Positions 21,791 to 32,289 of a stretch of DNA of 64,000 nt are shown here, piece after piece. Numbering within the stretch: position 1 is the first letter of the stretch; each line of letters starts with the position of its first letter. The stretch is from Ariolimax columbianus. Lineage: Eukaryota; Mollusca; Gastropoda; Stylommatophora; Arionidae. Made by a program: the position numbers and the translations under genes. Where the stretch lies: NCBI GenBank assembly GCA_036924085.1, contig JAVGWX010000003.1:126414974-126478973 (forward strand), given 5' to 3'. Under the pieces are notes generated by a model. It saw nothing but the letters and a program-made list of their open reading frames with translations, ran no database searches and had not been told where the DNA came from.

Positions 21791-22974
21791 AAGTATTCAT
21801 ACCACTGTAGGAACAAGTGTGAGGTGGCAGCTTTAAAGTAAGAAAGATTGGTAAATCATCAATCCTTGTAAATGAAGTTTGAAAAGGCTGAGAAAGATTT
21901 TGGGTATCAGATGAATTTTTTGCATTAAATGTTAAAAAATATGTAAAATCTTTCAGAGAATATAAATAGTAAACGGTTGTGAATGTTTTAGGAATGATTT
22001 GCATTGCATGTTACCAAATATGTTAGAAATGTCAGTATTGCACGTGATGGAAGAAGAATCACGAAGCTGATATAGCTGAACTTTAACATCGATCAATACT
22101 CTGATTTTCTCTCAACAAAAGACGTGGTTCCAGTTGCACTGAAATGTTGCGTGATGTTTTGATGATACATAATAAATATTTGCTGCTCAGGGTGGCTTCC
22201 GGTGATGAAAACGTCTATAGCGTGGGAAAACGGCTAATAATAACACAGACTATCCTTTCAGCCTGAACTTTGGAATCTTCCACAGCGGCAAGGCGCGTGC
22301 AGATAGCATCTTAACCTCACTGCATTTCATGAATAAGTCTACAGACAAAGTAAACGTTGACCACTCAAACGTGCTTCCAGCGAAGGGAGATATTGTTGTC
22401 GATCAGCGCATCCGTTTTCAACAAAATATTTCTTCATTTCTCACAAATGAATTGCTCTTTTCTGGTGTTGGCAACCTGTATTTAGGTTCACCCGCTAATT
22501 AGTTTTCTTTTTATTAGATTCAATGAAAATACTGACTTATGTGTTACTTTCAAATTAAATAGAGTCTGCATCGTCCATATCTGAATCTGAAAGACAGAAG
22601 TCTCAATACCGAGGATTCCTATACATTCCCACTTCAGGACATTTGTTATTCCGCTACGGTACGTTTGTTTTACATTGATATTCAGGGATATAATTATATT
22701 CCACATATGTTAATAGTAAATGTTATTTTATAATAGTTTCAAGAAGATTATGTACGTGGAAAATACCAGGAATTATTAAGGAAGAAATCAGGTTGATTTA
22801 TTGTGATAAAGATCAGATTAAAAACGTGTGTCACAATAGAAAGTTCGTATTCTGGCACAGATACAAATTTCAATCAAAATCCTGTAATGATTAGAATAGC
22901 AATCAGACTAAAGAATATAAAAGAAAATATACAAAGGACTACCAAATATAAATATAAGCATTAAAACAGCCAGG
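21791..22974. other. Unassigned non-coding stretch
   Basis: Contains the second copy of the short dispersed repeat at 22269-22335. Otherwise AT-rich with no recognised feature. Confidence 0.45.
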
Positions 22975-23382
22975 TATTACACAAGGACGTGAGTTAACGC
23001 AACAATATGCGCCTGGCCTGGTCTCTGGAGATTTTATCAAATCACGTCCTTCTTTAAATATCGTTGTACAGAACAGCACTGTTGTCTTCAACACACTTTT
23101 GTCACCATACACTGCCTGCATTCTGCGATGAATGTCAACTGGTCCACATCCATCAGTTCTTAGAAATCAAATCACCGCTCGCTTATCAACTCTGGGCGGA
23201 TTTTTTATCACACCCGCCATGTTTTCAACGGTCTGCTGAAGAAACTTTGAGTCGGAGGATAATTAAATTTTGCAAACTTGACGGTTAGTATGTGCTGTTT
23301 ACACCAGAAGTGATGCTCTGATGCTAATCGTACGTATGTTCACTTGTTGCAGTTAGGTCTGGTTTCATTTGAACACGTCTCG
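22975..23382 (-). mobile_element. Mariner transposon 5'-end fragment
   Basis: The terminal inverted repeat on the minus strand starts at about 23382 (cgagacgtgttcaaatgaaa), next to a TA. The transposase N-terminus begins at about 23221 (MAGVIKNPPRVDKRAV, a stop, FLRTDGCGPVDIH) and RRMQAVYGDKSVLKTTVLF follows. This is the helix-turn-helix paired-like DNA-binding part of mariner transposases. The copy then runs through a relic of CTTIFKEGRD to about 22985 and is lost; no DDD catalytic region follows. Similar ends lie at 30207-30534 and 30535-31753. Confidence 0.85.
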
Positions 23383-23534
23383 TATAAATGAATTGTTGAC
23401 GACAATAGCGATGACAAACCAACAGCATTTAATAATGACGACCCCCTAATTTCAAGATCAGAAGTAGAGAAGGATATAAAAGATATGAGCAACAAGGCAC
23501 AATAAACACAGAAAGGAGGAAAGATCAAGTAGAT

Positions 23535-23660
23535 TTATGCGAAGTGGTTAAACCGTCGACCTCGTGATCAGGTGGTGTGGGTTAGACTCAGGACTCCGCC
23601 GTCTTTTTCTCAGGTGCTTGATGCGGAGTCCCCTGCATCTCGTAGACGCCCCCTAGTCGT
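23535..23660 (+). mobile_element. Possible tRNA-derived SINE head
   Basis: gcgaagtggttaaaccgtcg resembles a polymerase III A box and gtgggttagactcagg resembles a degraded B box about 35 bases later. The spacing fits a tRNA-derived SINE head, but there is no second copy in the window to confirm it. Confidence 0.35.
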
Positions 23661-24075
23661 TTTGTCCTTGACTTGTCACTGGGGTTGGGTGGCTCGAGAC
23701 GAGAGAGGGAGTATAAAAAGTAGCGCAGTTAATCCTTACTAAAAATAGTGATAGAAAAATAAATTATGCCATCATCGTCTACGATGGACGGCAGTCTTTG
23801 CCTTTTCCTTGATTGTTGTAACGACACCTACAATACAGGACCGATACCGTGAGATCTAATTACATCTAGTTTTATAACACTACCAAAGAAATCTCGTGTA
23901 ACCGAATATTCGGGTTTTAGAACAATCAAACTGATTAAGACAATGTTTAAATTATACAGCAGAGAAATAGGCGTACAGTAAACCGCGAAGTTTAAATGAA
24001 CAGTTTTGATTTAGACAGAACAGCTAATCAAGGAAACCATTTATTAAAAGGACACTAGCATAAATATGTATTTTA
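23661..24075. other. Unassigned stretch
   Basis: No recognisable feature. Confidence 0.35.
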
Positions 24076-24079
24076 CAAC

Positions 24080-25175
24080 ACAAAAAAGAATGTACTTGTG
24101 CTTTATAGACTACAAGAAGCTCTTTGACACAGTTCAACAGGATACACTAATTAACTATTTGGAAAAAATAGGGTTGGAAGGAAAAGACACACGAATACTC
24201 AGCTAGGTAAACTGGAAGTAAGATGTCCCTGTTAGATCTGGCAGACTTTGCCCACCTTGTACAGATATAAAAAGATGAGTGCGACAAGAATGGGAACTGA
24301 CTGTCTCCCTACCTGTTTAACATTTACACACAACACATGTTTTTCAACAGATACAGGAAATGTCTTGTTTCATTATCGGTGAAGTGTTCATAAATAATCT
24401 CAGGTATGCTGACGACAGTTCTGCTCACCGAAAACGAGCAAGAACTACAGGAATTGGTCGTTCAGGTTAGGAACAAATGGCACACATAGGGATTGAACAC
24501 TCAGAAAACGAAAACTATGATAATTAGCAAAGTAGATACATAATCTTTACTATAGATAAATAAAGACGATCAAACACTGGAACAGGTCAAGTTTTTGAAA
24601 ATGGAATATCTTGGGAATATAATATCGGACGATAGGAAATGTGGAATTAACATCAAGAACATAATGACAAGGACTATTTTTTTCCTTGCCATATATTGAC
24701 ATCCACAATAATAACTCACAATTTTTAAAAATTAGAGTAATCAGGTATTATGTGTGTTCGCCATTACTGAATGACGTAGAAACGTGGACAACAAACAAAA
24801 GACGAACAGAATTGATGTCTTTGATATATCGATATAACTTGAAGAGTGCGGCGCATCTCGTCAACAGAAAATAAAACAAATACTGAAAGGGAGTCTCGGT
24901 AAATTAGGGTTGTTAAGATAATTGATTACCGAAATCAGCCAAACAGTTACAAAATTTGTGTTCCAATAAAAGACATACAACAGTACTGAACGGAATACTA
25001 GAAGGAGAAGTGACGGACAAACTGGCCAGATGTAAAATAAAATGCCAAATGTAAACTGCGCCATACGTGAGATGATAACATGAAAAGCCTCACATACTGA
25101 ACAAATAAGGCAAGCGATAGAAGACGTTGGAGATCAATCGCAGCTGACCTTCGATGTAGAGAACGCTCTTGAACT
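24080..25175 (+). pseudogene. Reverse transcriptase remnant (CR1/RTE-like), palm to C-terminus
   Basis: Plus-strand translation starts with motif A, LCFIDYKKLFDTVQQDTLIN at 24099 (usual CFIDY.KAFD.V), and continues YLEKIGLEGKDTRIL. A motif B relic around VRQEWELTVSLPV (usual VRQGCVLSP.LF) lies near 24275. Motif C is INNLRYADDSSA at about 24395-24430 (usual INNLRYADDTVL). A TK.M.IS-type segment follows near 24500. It ends with GILEGEVTDKLARCK near 24990 and RRWRSIAADLRCRERS-like sequence at about 25120-25175. The YADD motif survives, but many stops and shifts show a long-dead copy. It belongs to the same subfamily as 16500-16894 and 52620-55330. Confidence 0.87.
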
Positions 25176-25419
25176 AAGCTGTTATATGATATAAGTATTG
25201 AAACAATAAATATACAGGTTACTGGCATTATTATTCAAACACTCATCCCCGCAACGTGTCCAATAATCATAATACTAATTTCAGTATTTAATTAATCCTC
25301 GTCCATTATTTGAAGGGTGGTTTTAGTGGCAATGGCTTTTCCGCAACTGAGGTTACAAAACGTATCACAACTTTCTAGGATATCTATAGTTAGTTCCTGG
25401 TGTTCTACATATATATTGA

Positions 25420-25890
25420 TCGTTTGTTTTGTGATCAAATGTCCCCGTGCCTACTGAATCAAAATCGCAAGCTCTGACTCTCCGGCTTTGTTGCAGTAGT
25501 CACTAATCCAATTTCTGATCACCAGTATTGACGCTTGACTCTCGTTTATGCCCGCAATGCTTTGTTTCATGAGATCAAAAAGCCTCTTCGCAATTGTTTG
25601 CTATAATCTATTTATGCGGGTCACTAATTAAATGAAGATGCATTTGACTCCCTTAAAAGAGTCATAGTTACTCCCGCCGTTTATCCGCGCTTGGTTGAAT
25701 TTCATCACTGTAACATTCAGAGCATTGGACAGAAAACACATTGCGTCAACACCCGGTGTTTTCCTTATACTAGACACTAGGATTCTTTTGGTTCTGACCA
25801 GTTCTGAGTTGGCTGTTGAATGCCATCCGACGCTGACAACACCTGTAAAGGCACCGCCGCATAGTGGTATGGTTGGTATGCGTGACATAA
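25420..25890 (+). repeat. Dispersed repeat of unknown class, uninterrupted copy
   Basis: Matches 12290-12537 joined to 13043-13230. It shares ttgaatttcatcactgtaac, agcattggacagaaaacaca and accagttctgagttggctgt, among others. It has no visible coding capacity, no simple tail and no terminal repeats that I can define. Confidence 0.7.
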
Positions 25891-25980
25891 GCTATCTAGT
25901 ATTAGAAATTCTCGAAATATCGTGGCACACTTCTAATATTTCAGGGAAGTACAAATATGGTTTAAAAACAACAGTACCTC

Positions 25981-26228
25981 CCCCCCCCCCCCCCCCCATA
26001 GCTCACTCAGTACCTTCCCATAGCTCACTCAGTACCTTCCCATAGCTCATCAGTACCTCCCCATAGCTCACTCAGTACCTCCCCATAACTCACCCAGTAC
26101 CTCACTATAGCTCACTCAGTACCTCCCCATAGCTCACCCAGTACCTCACTTTAGCTCACTCAGTACCTCCCCATAACTCACCCAGTACCTCACTATAGCT
26201 CTCTCAGTACCTACCCATAGCTCACTCA
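25981..26228. repeat. Poly-C run and 22-bp minisatellite
   Basis: A run of C at 25981-25997 is followed by about 10 units of agctcactcagtacctcccc plus at, with variants cttccc, cactat and aactcaccc. Confidence 0.92.
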
Positions 26229-26789
26229 TTTGTATTGTTGTGTATATACAAATATATATATATATATATGTTGTTGGTCCACGGTAATCGATGAGGACCA
26301 CCTTGTCAGCTGTCGCTGTTTGCATGAGTCGAAAATTCCTAAATTAGCCAATCTAAGCCTTGAATTATCTGTTAGACTTAGTACAGGGAAATAAGACACC
26401 CATGTGCACCGAGGTGGAAGAAGGGTTCATGTGAGCAGATCGTCTCTGGATAACCTCATTTATTCTTGATACCTCAAGTTGGTTTATTGGCAGTCAGCAG
26501 GGTAAATACCGCCCTGAATCAGTGATCTCTTAAGTGTGTCCTTGTACCCTTTCCGCTGCCCATCGCTTACCCTCTTGCCATTTTAGAGTTCACCATAGAT
26601 CAGCTCTTTTAATAGACGTTGATTGGCACGTGTACAACATGACCAGCCCATCTCAGCTGTGCTGCACATATCACGGCGTGTATGCTTGTCTTGCACCATC
26701 GTGCTAGCACATCTGTATTTTGTCTCAGTTATTAAGTCTCAGTTGTTTGTGATCAGTTTCCTTCCTCGCTGTCTTGCATTCCCTGACAG

Positions 26790-27225
26790 TAAACCTGGTG
26801 TCCAATTATAGCTGGGAAGACTTTCGCCGACATGGATCGAAATCGGTACCTTTGCTTCGACCAGCTACACAAAAAAAGATGCCTATTACCAGTTGAAAAG
26901 AAGAGAGCAGGTCGTGGTCTTCAGACTTCGCACTGGCCACAATAGACTGAGGTACCACCTATTCAATAAATTGAAGGTGGCACTAACGAAAATGACCGGT
27001 GAGCATTTTCTGCAAAACTGCCCGACATACGAAGATCAGAGAGAGCAGATGTGGCGATCACCAGTGGCAACACTAGACAAGCTCTATGGCAGTGTTGATA
27101 GCCGCAGGATGACCTCCGCTTTTTTTCGAAAAAATAAAGGTCGACGTCTGACAGCGTAAGAAGAAGAAGAAGAAGAAGAAGCTTCGACTAGCGAGCGCTC
27201 TACCTACGTTGCTACTCTAATCCTA
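26790..27225 (-). mobile_element. tRNA-derived SINE split by a retroposed insertion
   Basis: Read on the minus strand: gtagcaacgtaggtagagcg (A-box-like) at about 27215-27195, then, across the insertion, a B-box-like gatttcgatccatg at about 26850-26836, then a tail region attggacaccaggtttac. It parallels the SINE at 46960-47095. The two parts are separated exactly by 26866-27180 and its target-site duplication. Confidence 0.7.
26866..27180 (+). mobile_element. 5'-truncated retroposed 3' end of the 59.4-kb element family, with TSD
   Basis: A 315-bp insertion ending in (GAA)n at 27160-27180, flanked by GCTTCGACCAGC (26854-26865) and GCTTCGACTAGC (27181-27192), one mismatch in 12. It aligns with 61265 to about 61590 of the intact element. 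KRREQVVVFRLRTGHNRLRY and HLFNKLK are shared. It has a 26-base deletion that removes the CxC half of the zinc knuckle, then resumes at EHFLQNCPTYEDQREQMW. The start point shows how short these truncated copies can be. It cannot encode a functional product. Confidence 0.93.
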
Positions 27226-27587
27226 AACAGTGGACACGGAATTTGGGGCAAAGATGTTAGAGTAATCCAGACGTCTGCTCATTGACTATGCATCTAAGGT
27301 AAAAATAAAACTGATTTAAATTGTGGACACATGACAAATGAATTATCAGACTGTAACATACACAGACATGCACCAAAAATAGAATGTCTGATGCCACATC
27401 GATTTCTTGAGATCGAGGTATCATATCAGTGATACGATTGCCCAAATTTGGGATGTGGTGTGTTCTAACCTCTGTCAAAACAGGCAGAATTCAACTAACA
27501 CTGATAGCTTATTGAAATAAGAGGCCCTTAGCCTTCAAATTCACTAGCCTTCTTCTTCATCTCCTTTCTTTCTTCGTCTTCTTCTTC

Positions 27588-27627
<40 letters not shown>

Positions 27628-28118
27628 TCCGATCCTTGGTAGAATAATATTTAACTCTGCCATTCTTGTTCATTTATAATATTTTCCGCATTTTTTTATT
27701 TTGTGACGTTCGTCTTTCCTTTCTTAGATGGTATTTTGCTCATACTAGACTAGTGCATCCAACTTAAGCACGAATCTTTAATTGGTTCACTTCCCATACA
27801 CGTACGTTCGAGAATCCAAACATGACAGGCTCTGGTTGTTGAGCCGTGTCATTAACATTTTGCCACTTTGCACCACCACCATCACCCCTCCCCGGGTATT
27901 GTTTGCAGACATTTGTTGCAATTTTTTAGCGCTGCTGCCTCGACTCAACGAAAGGAAACAGTTAACAAGCTCCATGAGCTTAGTGGCTGGTTATATGTTT
28001 TTGTTGACGTATAGAAGGATACTTTAGGAGTCAACTTTGGAAATATGATTCTAGAAAGGAGCAAAGGGTACTCAGGGTCAAGTGACACATGTTGGTCAAC
28101 ACCTCATCTCACAACGGG
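27226..28118. other. Unassigned stretch with (TTA)n microsatellite
   Basis: Contains a CTT-rich tract near 27548-27590 and (TTA)n at 27588-27624. No gene or transposon protein recognised. Confidence 0.4.
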
Positions 28119-28470
28119 AGCCACGTAGAGCAGTGGTTAGAGCGCTGGCTTCGCATCTGAGCGGTCCTGGGTTCATTCCACAGTTGTGGGGACGGCGTGG
28201 GCTAGTGGTTAAGTGGCACGGCTCACAACCCGAAGGTGCTGGGTTCGATCCCCATCACAGCACCGGCCGATACCCCGGGGAAGTAAACCCTTAGAAAATG
28301 CAGGAGGAAGCAGACCCTTACCCAAAATGCATGCTGAAGTCGGATGCACTGGGCCGACAGGTGCAAAATAATAACAACAGTGCAACGCACACCGCCTTGG
28401 GGAATAGAAAATTAAGGTGAACGCCAAAAAAAAACAAAAAAACAAAAAACAAAAAAAAAAAAAAAAAAAA
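28119..28470 (+). mobile_element. Tandem tRNA-like heads and SINE body with A-rich tail
   Basis: Two successive tRNA-like units. The first has A-box-like tagagcagtggttagagcg at 28126 and B-box-like gggttcattcc at 28169. The second has tagtggttaagtggc at 28203 and a near-perfect B box gggttcgatcccc at 28241. The body follows with the SINE core gctgaagtcggatgcactgg, gccgacaggtgcaaaat at 28333-28368, ending in AAAAAAC-rich sequence at 28423-28470. No intact tRNA cloverleaf can be drawn. I call it a SINE with a dimeric tRNA-derived head. Confidence 0.75.
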
Positions 28471-29375
28471 CCTTACTCCAGTTGAGGCGAAAATGGTTTT
28501 TCAGACCGCAATGGCTCCGGGTCGACCCAGCGTTAAATGGGTGCTGGTTCAGTCAGGGAAGTAAAGACGGCCGGCGAGATGCTGACCACATCATCCACTA
28601 AGTGCTGTGGGTTACAAAATAATATGGACCTAACACCATATTTCATATCTTTCATCTCACAATTCCGTTCTTGCTCCTCACATGAGTCTGGACAACAAGG
28701 TTTGGATCAACACTGCAATCTCAAAGTGTGGAGCTTACTGAGGAACCTCGCATTGCGTTACAGTTAGGACCCAGTCAACTTTGTCAGGTTGTAAGAAGAG
28801 CCACTGTAACCCACTATCAAGAGTCCATTCAACTAAGCAGCACAATAGCTACGAACAACAAAGATCATAGAATTACTTCAATTTAATGGTTCTAGTTTGA
28901 AAGCTACAGGATTGCATGTTTACATAATTTTTTTAACAGCCATCCCATATTTGCCGCACGATAAATTATTGGCTGCGTGTGTATGCGTATGTGTGTATGT
29001 GGATGTGTGTGTGTGTATGTATGTATGTGCGTTCGTGTCTTGATCTAAACAAGTGACCTTGAATTACGCATATATTGAAAGCTTATTGTATGGAAAATAA
29101 ATTCTTGATTGGCACGATCTGTGCATATACACAAGCTCTGATTGCTACGATCACAGAAGTCAAGATATGAAATGTTTTATTACACAGATTCTGGTAGATA
29201 TATAGCAAAAGATAAGTGTCACATTCCCTGTACCATATCATTGTACATACGTTTTCTGACCATATACAATTAACTGCCAAATCAGCATCGATGGGTCGCG
29301 GTAATAGATCTCCAATGGTATAATTTGGCTGATTGCTCTTTCTCCCTTTCAAGTTCCTTTAGGTTATGACTATTT
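28471..29375. other. Unassigned stretch with a GT-rich microsatellite
   Basis: Contains (GTAT/GTGT)n at about 28976-29035. No gene recognised. Confidence 0.4.
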
Positions 29376-29600
29376 GACAAAAACCCTCAGAACAGCAGCA
29401 CAATCCAGGTCCACCGAATACCAATTCTCTGTACATCGTTCGATGTCTTTATTATGCAATATATAGCCAACAAGAGCAGGAATTGGAAGAGAAGGCATCT
29501 CTGACTCACCCCTGTTTGCATACCGAAGCTGTCAGTCAGTGCTTCTTCAAATACCACCCTACACCCTACTAACTGTATCTTCGTGCGTACCAGCATGAGA
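29376..29600 (-). pseudogene. RT motif-B fragment (CR1/RTE-like)
   Basis: Minus-strand frame reads GCRVVFEEALTDSFGMQTGV, then SQRCLLFQFLLLLAIYCIIK, matching the usual C.V.H.G.LTDSF.V.TGVRQGCLLSPFLFLL.IDW.M. The key RQGC is SQRC and LSPF is LFQF. It ends in a relic of NGIRWTW (GIRWTWIVLLF) just before motif C. The same subfamily occurs at 37440-39270 on the opposite strand. Confidence 0.85.
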
Positions 29601-30139
29601 GTTTATGGAAAAAAGGAAAGCTCCCATTTATCAGCCATGAGACGCATCGGGAATATGATGCTAGGCCTACATTTGTTATGACTACGTCACATTAGGGGGG
29701 ATGTGGTCAACATCACGCAGGCTGCCTGTACTTTCCCAGATTATTCTGGAACCCAATTTTTGCGACTTGGTGAGTCGTTTTGCGATCGGAGTAAAATCCC
29801 GCGCCAACTGAGAAAGAGCCCCGATCGTTAGGTTGAAAAGCCAGTTCCCTAACGACTGGGTTCTCTAATATTTCACAGTGTCTAACAGTTGTTAAAGACT
29901 GTTTCCATCCACGCTGCCAAATGAGTTGTGTAAGTCTAGAAAATGTGCGTATAGCAATGTTTTACATTCAATAATTTGTCTACTGTGGTGTGAAGAGTAG
30001 AAATATGAACACGATCTTCCCCTGCGAAATCTTGCCTGTTTTTCTTGAAGTTGTTTTATTTTTTTTTTATTTTATTTTTTTTGTCCATCAACTCTTTTAA
30101 TCTACTAAAGATTATTTTGTTGAATATCTTGCATGGGGA
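29601..30139. other. Unassigned stretch
   Basis: No recognised feature apart from a T-rich run at 30056-30082. Confidence 0.35.
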
Positions 30140-30206
30140 CACACTCTCTCTTTGTCTGTCTGCCTGTCTCTCTTTCGCTCTCTCTCTCTCTCCCCCTCTC
30201 CCTCTT
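30140..30206. repeat. CT-rich microsatellite
   Basis: ctctctctttgtctgtctgc and ctctctctctctctcccc; it abuts the broken end of the mariner fragment. Confidence 0.9.
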
Positions 30207-30534
30207 ATTTTAAACATCATTGTCCAGTTCATCACTGTTGTCTTCGACACACTTTTTTCATCATACACTGCCTGCATTCTGCGATGAATGTCAACTGGTC
30301 GACATCCTTTAGCTGTTAGAAATCGATTCACTACTCGCTGATCAACTCTGGACGGGTTCCGTATCACACCCGCCATGTTTTCAATGGTCTGCTGAGGAAA
30401 CTATGAGTCGGAGGATAATACAATTTTACAACTTGACGGTTGGCATGTGCTGTTTACACGAGATGTACCGTTATCGTGCGCATCGTACGTATGTTCACTT
30501 GTTGCAGTTTGGTCTGGTTTAATTTGAACACGTA
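30207..30534 (-). mobile_element. Mariner 5'-end fragment, abutting a second mariner
   Basis: The minus-strand terminal repeat at 30532-30505 (cgtgttcaaattaaaccaga) is followed by the transposase start at 30376: MAGVIRNPSRVDQRVVNRFL, TAKGCRPVDIHRRMQAVYDE, KSVSKTTVMNW. This N-terminal DNA-binding region is intact for about 55 codons, then the copy stops at a CT microsatellite. The outer end shares its TA (30533-30534) with the next mariner. Confidence 0.88.
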
Positions 30535-31753
30535 GAGGCGTGTTCAAATGAAACCGGACCCAGTGGTATTATTACAAACATATTAAAGTTACATCATCTG
30601 GTGCGACAAAATTAAATATAGCAATTGTTTTGATGCAAACATGCCACAGAGTTAGAAAAAATTGCCATAGGCATTCAGACACGCATCCCACTGCAAAAAA
30701 AGACTGGTTGCTCTTTGAACCACTAGGTCATGAGGCCATGACGTCTGCATCGGAGTTGAATCTTTGTCCCTTCAGAAATTGTTTTAAGGATACGAACAAA
30801 TGGAAGTCACAGTGAGACATATAGGAGCTATATGATTGGTGTGGCAGTACTTCCCACCTTTTCTGTGTTAACGCTTTCTGAACAATGTTCGCGATATGTG
30901 GATGCGCATTGTCGTGCAACAGAATCACACCACACGAAAGCATGCCGGGTCGTTTAGTCTTGATTGCTGTATGCAACTTGTCTAGTGTGTCATTGTAGCG
31001 GATGGCATTGATGTTCACACCAGTCTACCATTAAAAGTACCTCATGGTCAAAAATCGCTGTCAGCATAACCTTACCAGCGGAAATGTGTGACTTGAATTT
31101 TTTTGGTTTCGATGATCCGGGATGTTTCAATTTCATGCTAGTAGTTTTGCTGTTCTGCTCTAAGTGGTGGCTACACGAATCATAATCTGCTACTATGCGC
31201 AAAAGAAACAATCACCCTCCTCTTCGTATCGCAGCAAGTGGTTCAAACTCCATCCCATACGTTCTTCTTTATGGTGGTTGGTAAGCAACCAAGGTACCCA
31301 TTGTGAATACATCTTCCGATACTTCAGTTTCTTGCTAACCACCATTTGAACTGTCCCTTGCGACACAGCGAATTCATCTGCTAGCGAACGTAAGCTCCGG
31401 CGACGGTCCGCCCAAATTGCTGAACTACTTTTGGCAATGGCATCTTCTGACGTAACAATATGCGCCTGACCTGGTCTCGAAGACCTTACGTTACCTCACG
31501 TCCTTCTTTACACATCGTTGTCCAGTTCTTGACTGTTGTCTTCGACACACTTTTGTCACCATGCACTGCCTGCATTCTGGGATGAATGTCAACTGGTCGA
31601 CATTCTTCATCTGTTAGACGAGTCGGATAATAATGCGATTTGGCAAACTTGACGATTATTATGTGCTGTATAAACCAGAAGTAACGTCATCATGTGCATC
31701 TTACGTATGTTCACTTGTTGCAGTTCGGTTCGGATTCATTGGAACACGCCTCG
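30535..31753 (-). mobile_element. Near full-length mariner transposon
   Basis: Terminal inverted repeats: gaggcgtgttcaaatgaaac at 30535-30554 and, at 31753 on the minus strand, cgaggcgtgttccaatgaat. The 1219-bp length is near the 1.28 kb usual for the group. The left flank is TA; the right end is followed by gttta, so the right TA has been altered. The body is a degraded mariner transposase gene. The right end abuts a (TA)/(GT)/(GA) microsatellite. Confidence 0.9.
30610..31645 (-). pseudogene. Mariner transposase pseudogene (DD34D type)
   Basis: Minus-strand order: CRPVDIHPRMQAVHGDKSVS then KTTVKNW (DNA-binding, about 31600-31540), LADEFAVSQGTVQMVVSKKL (second helix-turn-helix, about 31390-31330), FLLRIVADYDSCSHH, KPKKFKSHISAGKVMLTAIF then DHEVLL (first catalytic D, about 31075), and the block 30728-31018 with GVILLHDNAHPH (second D) and MSHCDFHLF (third D). 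These three acidic positions are preserved. At least two frameshifts occur (near 31205 and 31015). Compared with the neighbour at 30207-30534, roughly 95 bases are missing around 31620-31635, removing the ATG and the first helix. It is inactive. Confidence 0.9.
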
Positions 31754-31754
31754 T

Positions 31755-31784
31755 TTATATATGTATATGTATATGTATATATAA

Positions 31785-31834
<50 letters not shown>

Positions 31835-31870
31835 AGAGAGTGAGAGAGAGAGAGAGAAAGGGATATATAT
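31755..31870. repeat. Compound (TA)(GT)(GA) microsatellite
   Basis: tatatatgtatatgtatatg, then about 18 GT units, then gagagtgagagagagagaga. Reading frames over it are artefacts. Confidence 0.95.
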
Positions 31871-32289
31871 AAATAGACATCCTCCTATTGCCATTTCTGT
31901 TTTTGAGAGACAAAACATTGCACAAACCAGTGGACACAGCTCAAGACGCAAATAAATACAAAAAGCTTTGTTAAGAAATTCATCTTCTTGACTCATTTAC
32001 TTATGAACGAAATGTGAATAGCACATCTAACTTGAATTTCTAATCACAATAATTCTTGTTAGATCAAACACCTCGCCAGCCGGCAAGTTGGAGCCCAGCC
32101 CTGTCTATCTGTGTCGTTGTATGTAAGGATGGACGAGTAGAGGAAAGGCTACAGAAAATGAATGTTGAATAATTGTGAACAGTTCCAAAGATACCCACGA
32201 GGGATACGAGGAAGAAACTTCAATTCTTAAATGTCTGACAAATAATAACATAAACTGTGCATGAAATGTTAAAGTAATTATTGTTAAAT

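Noticed and set aside
28119..28260. Functional tRNA genes
   Set aside because: A- and B-box-like motifs exist, but acceptor and anticodon arms do not pair and a SINE body with A-rich end follows.
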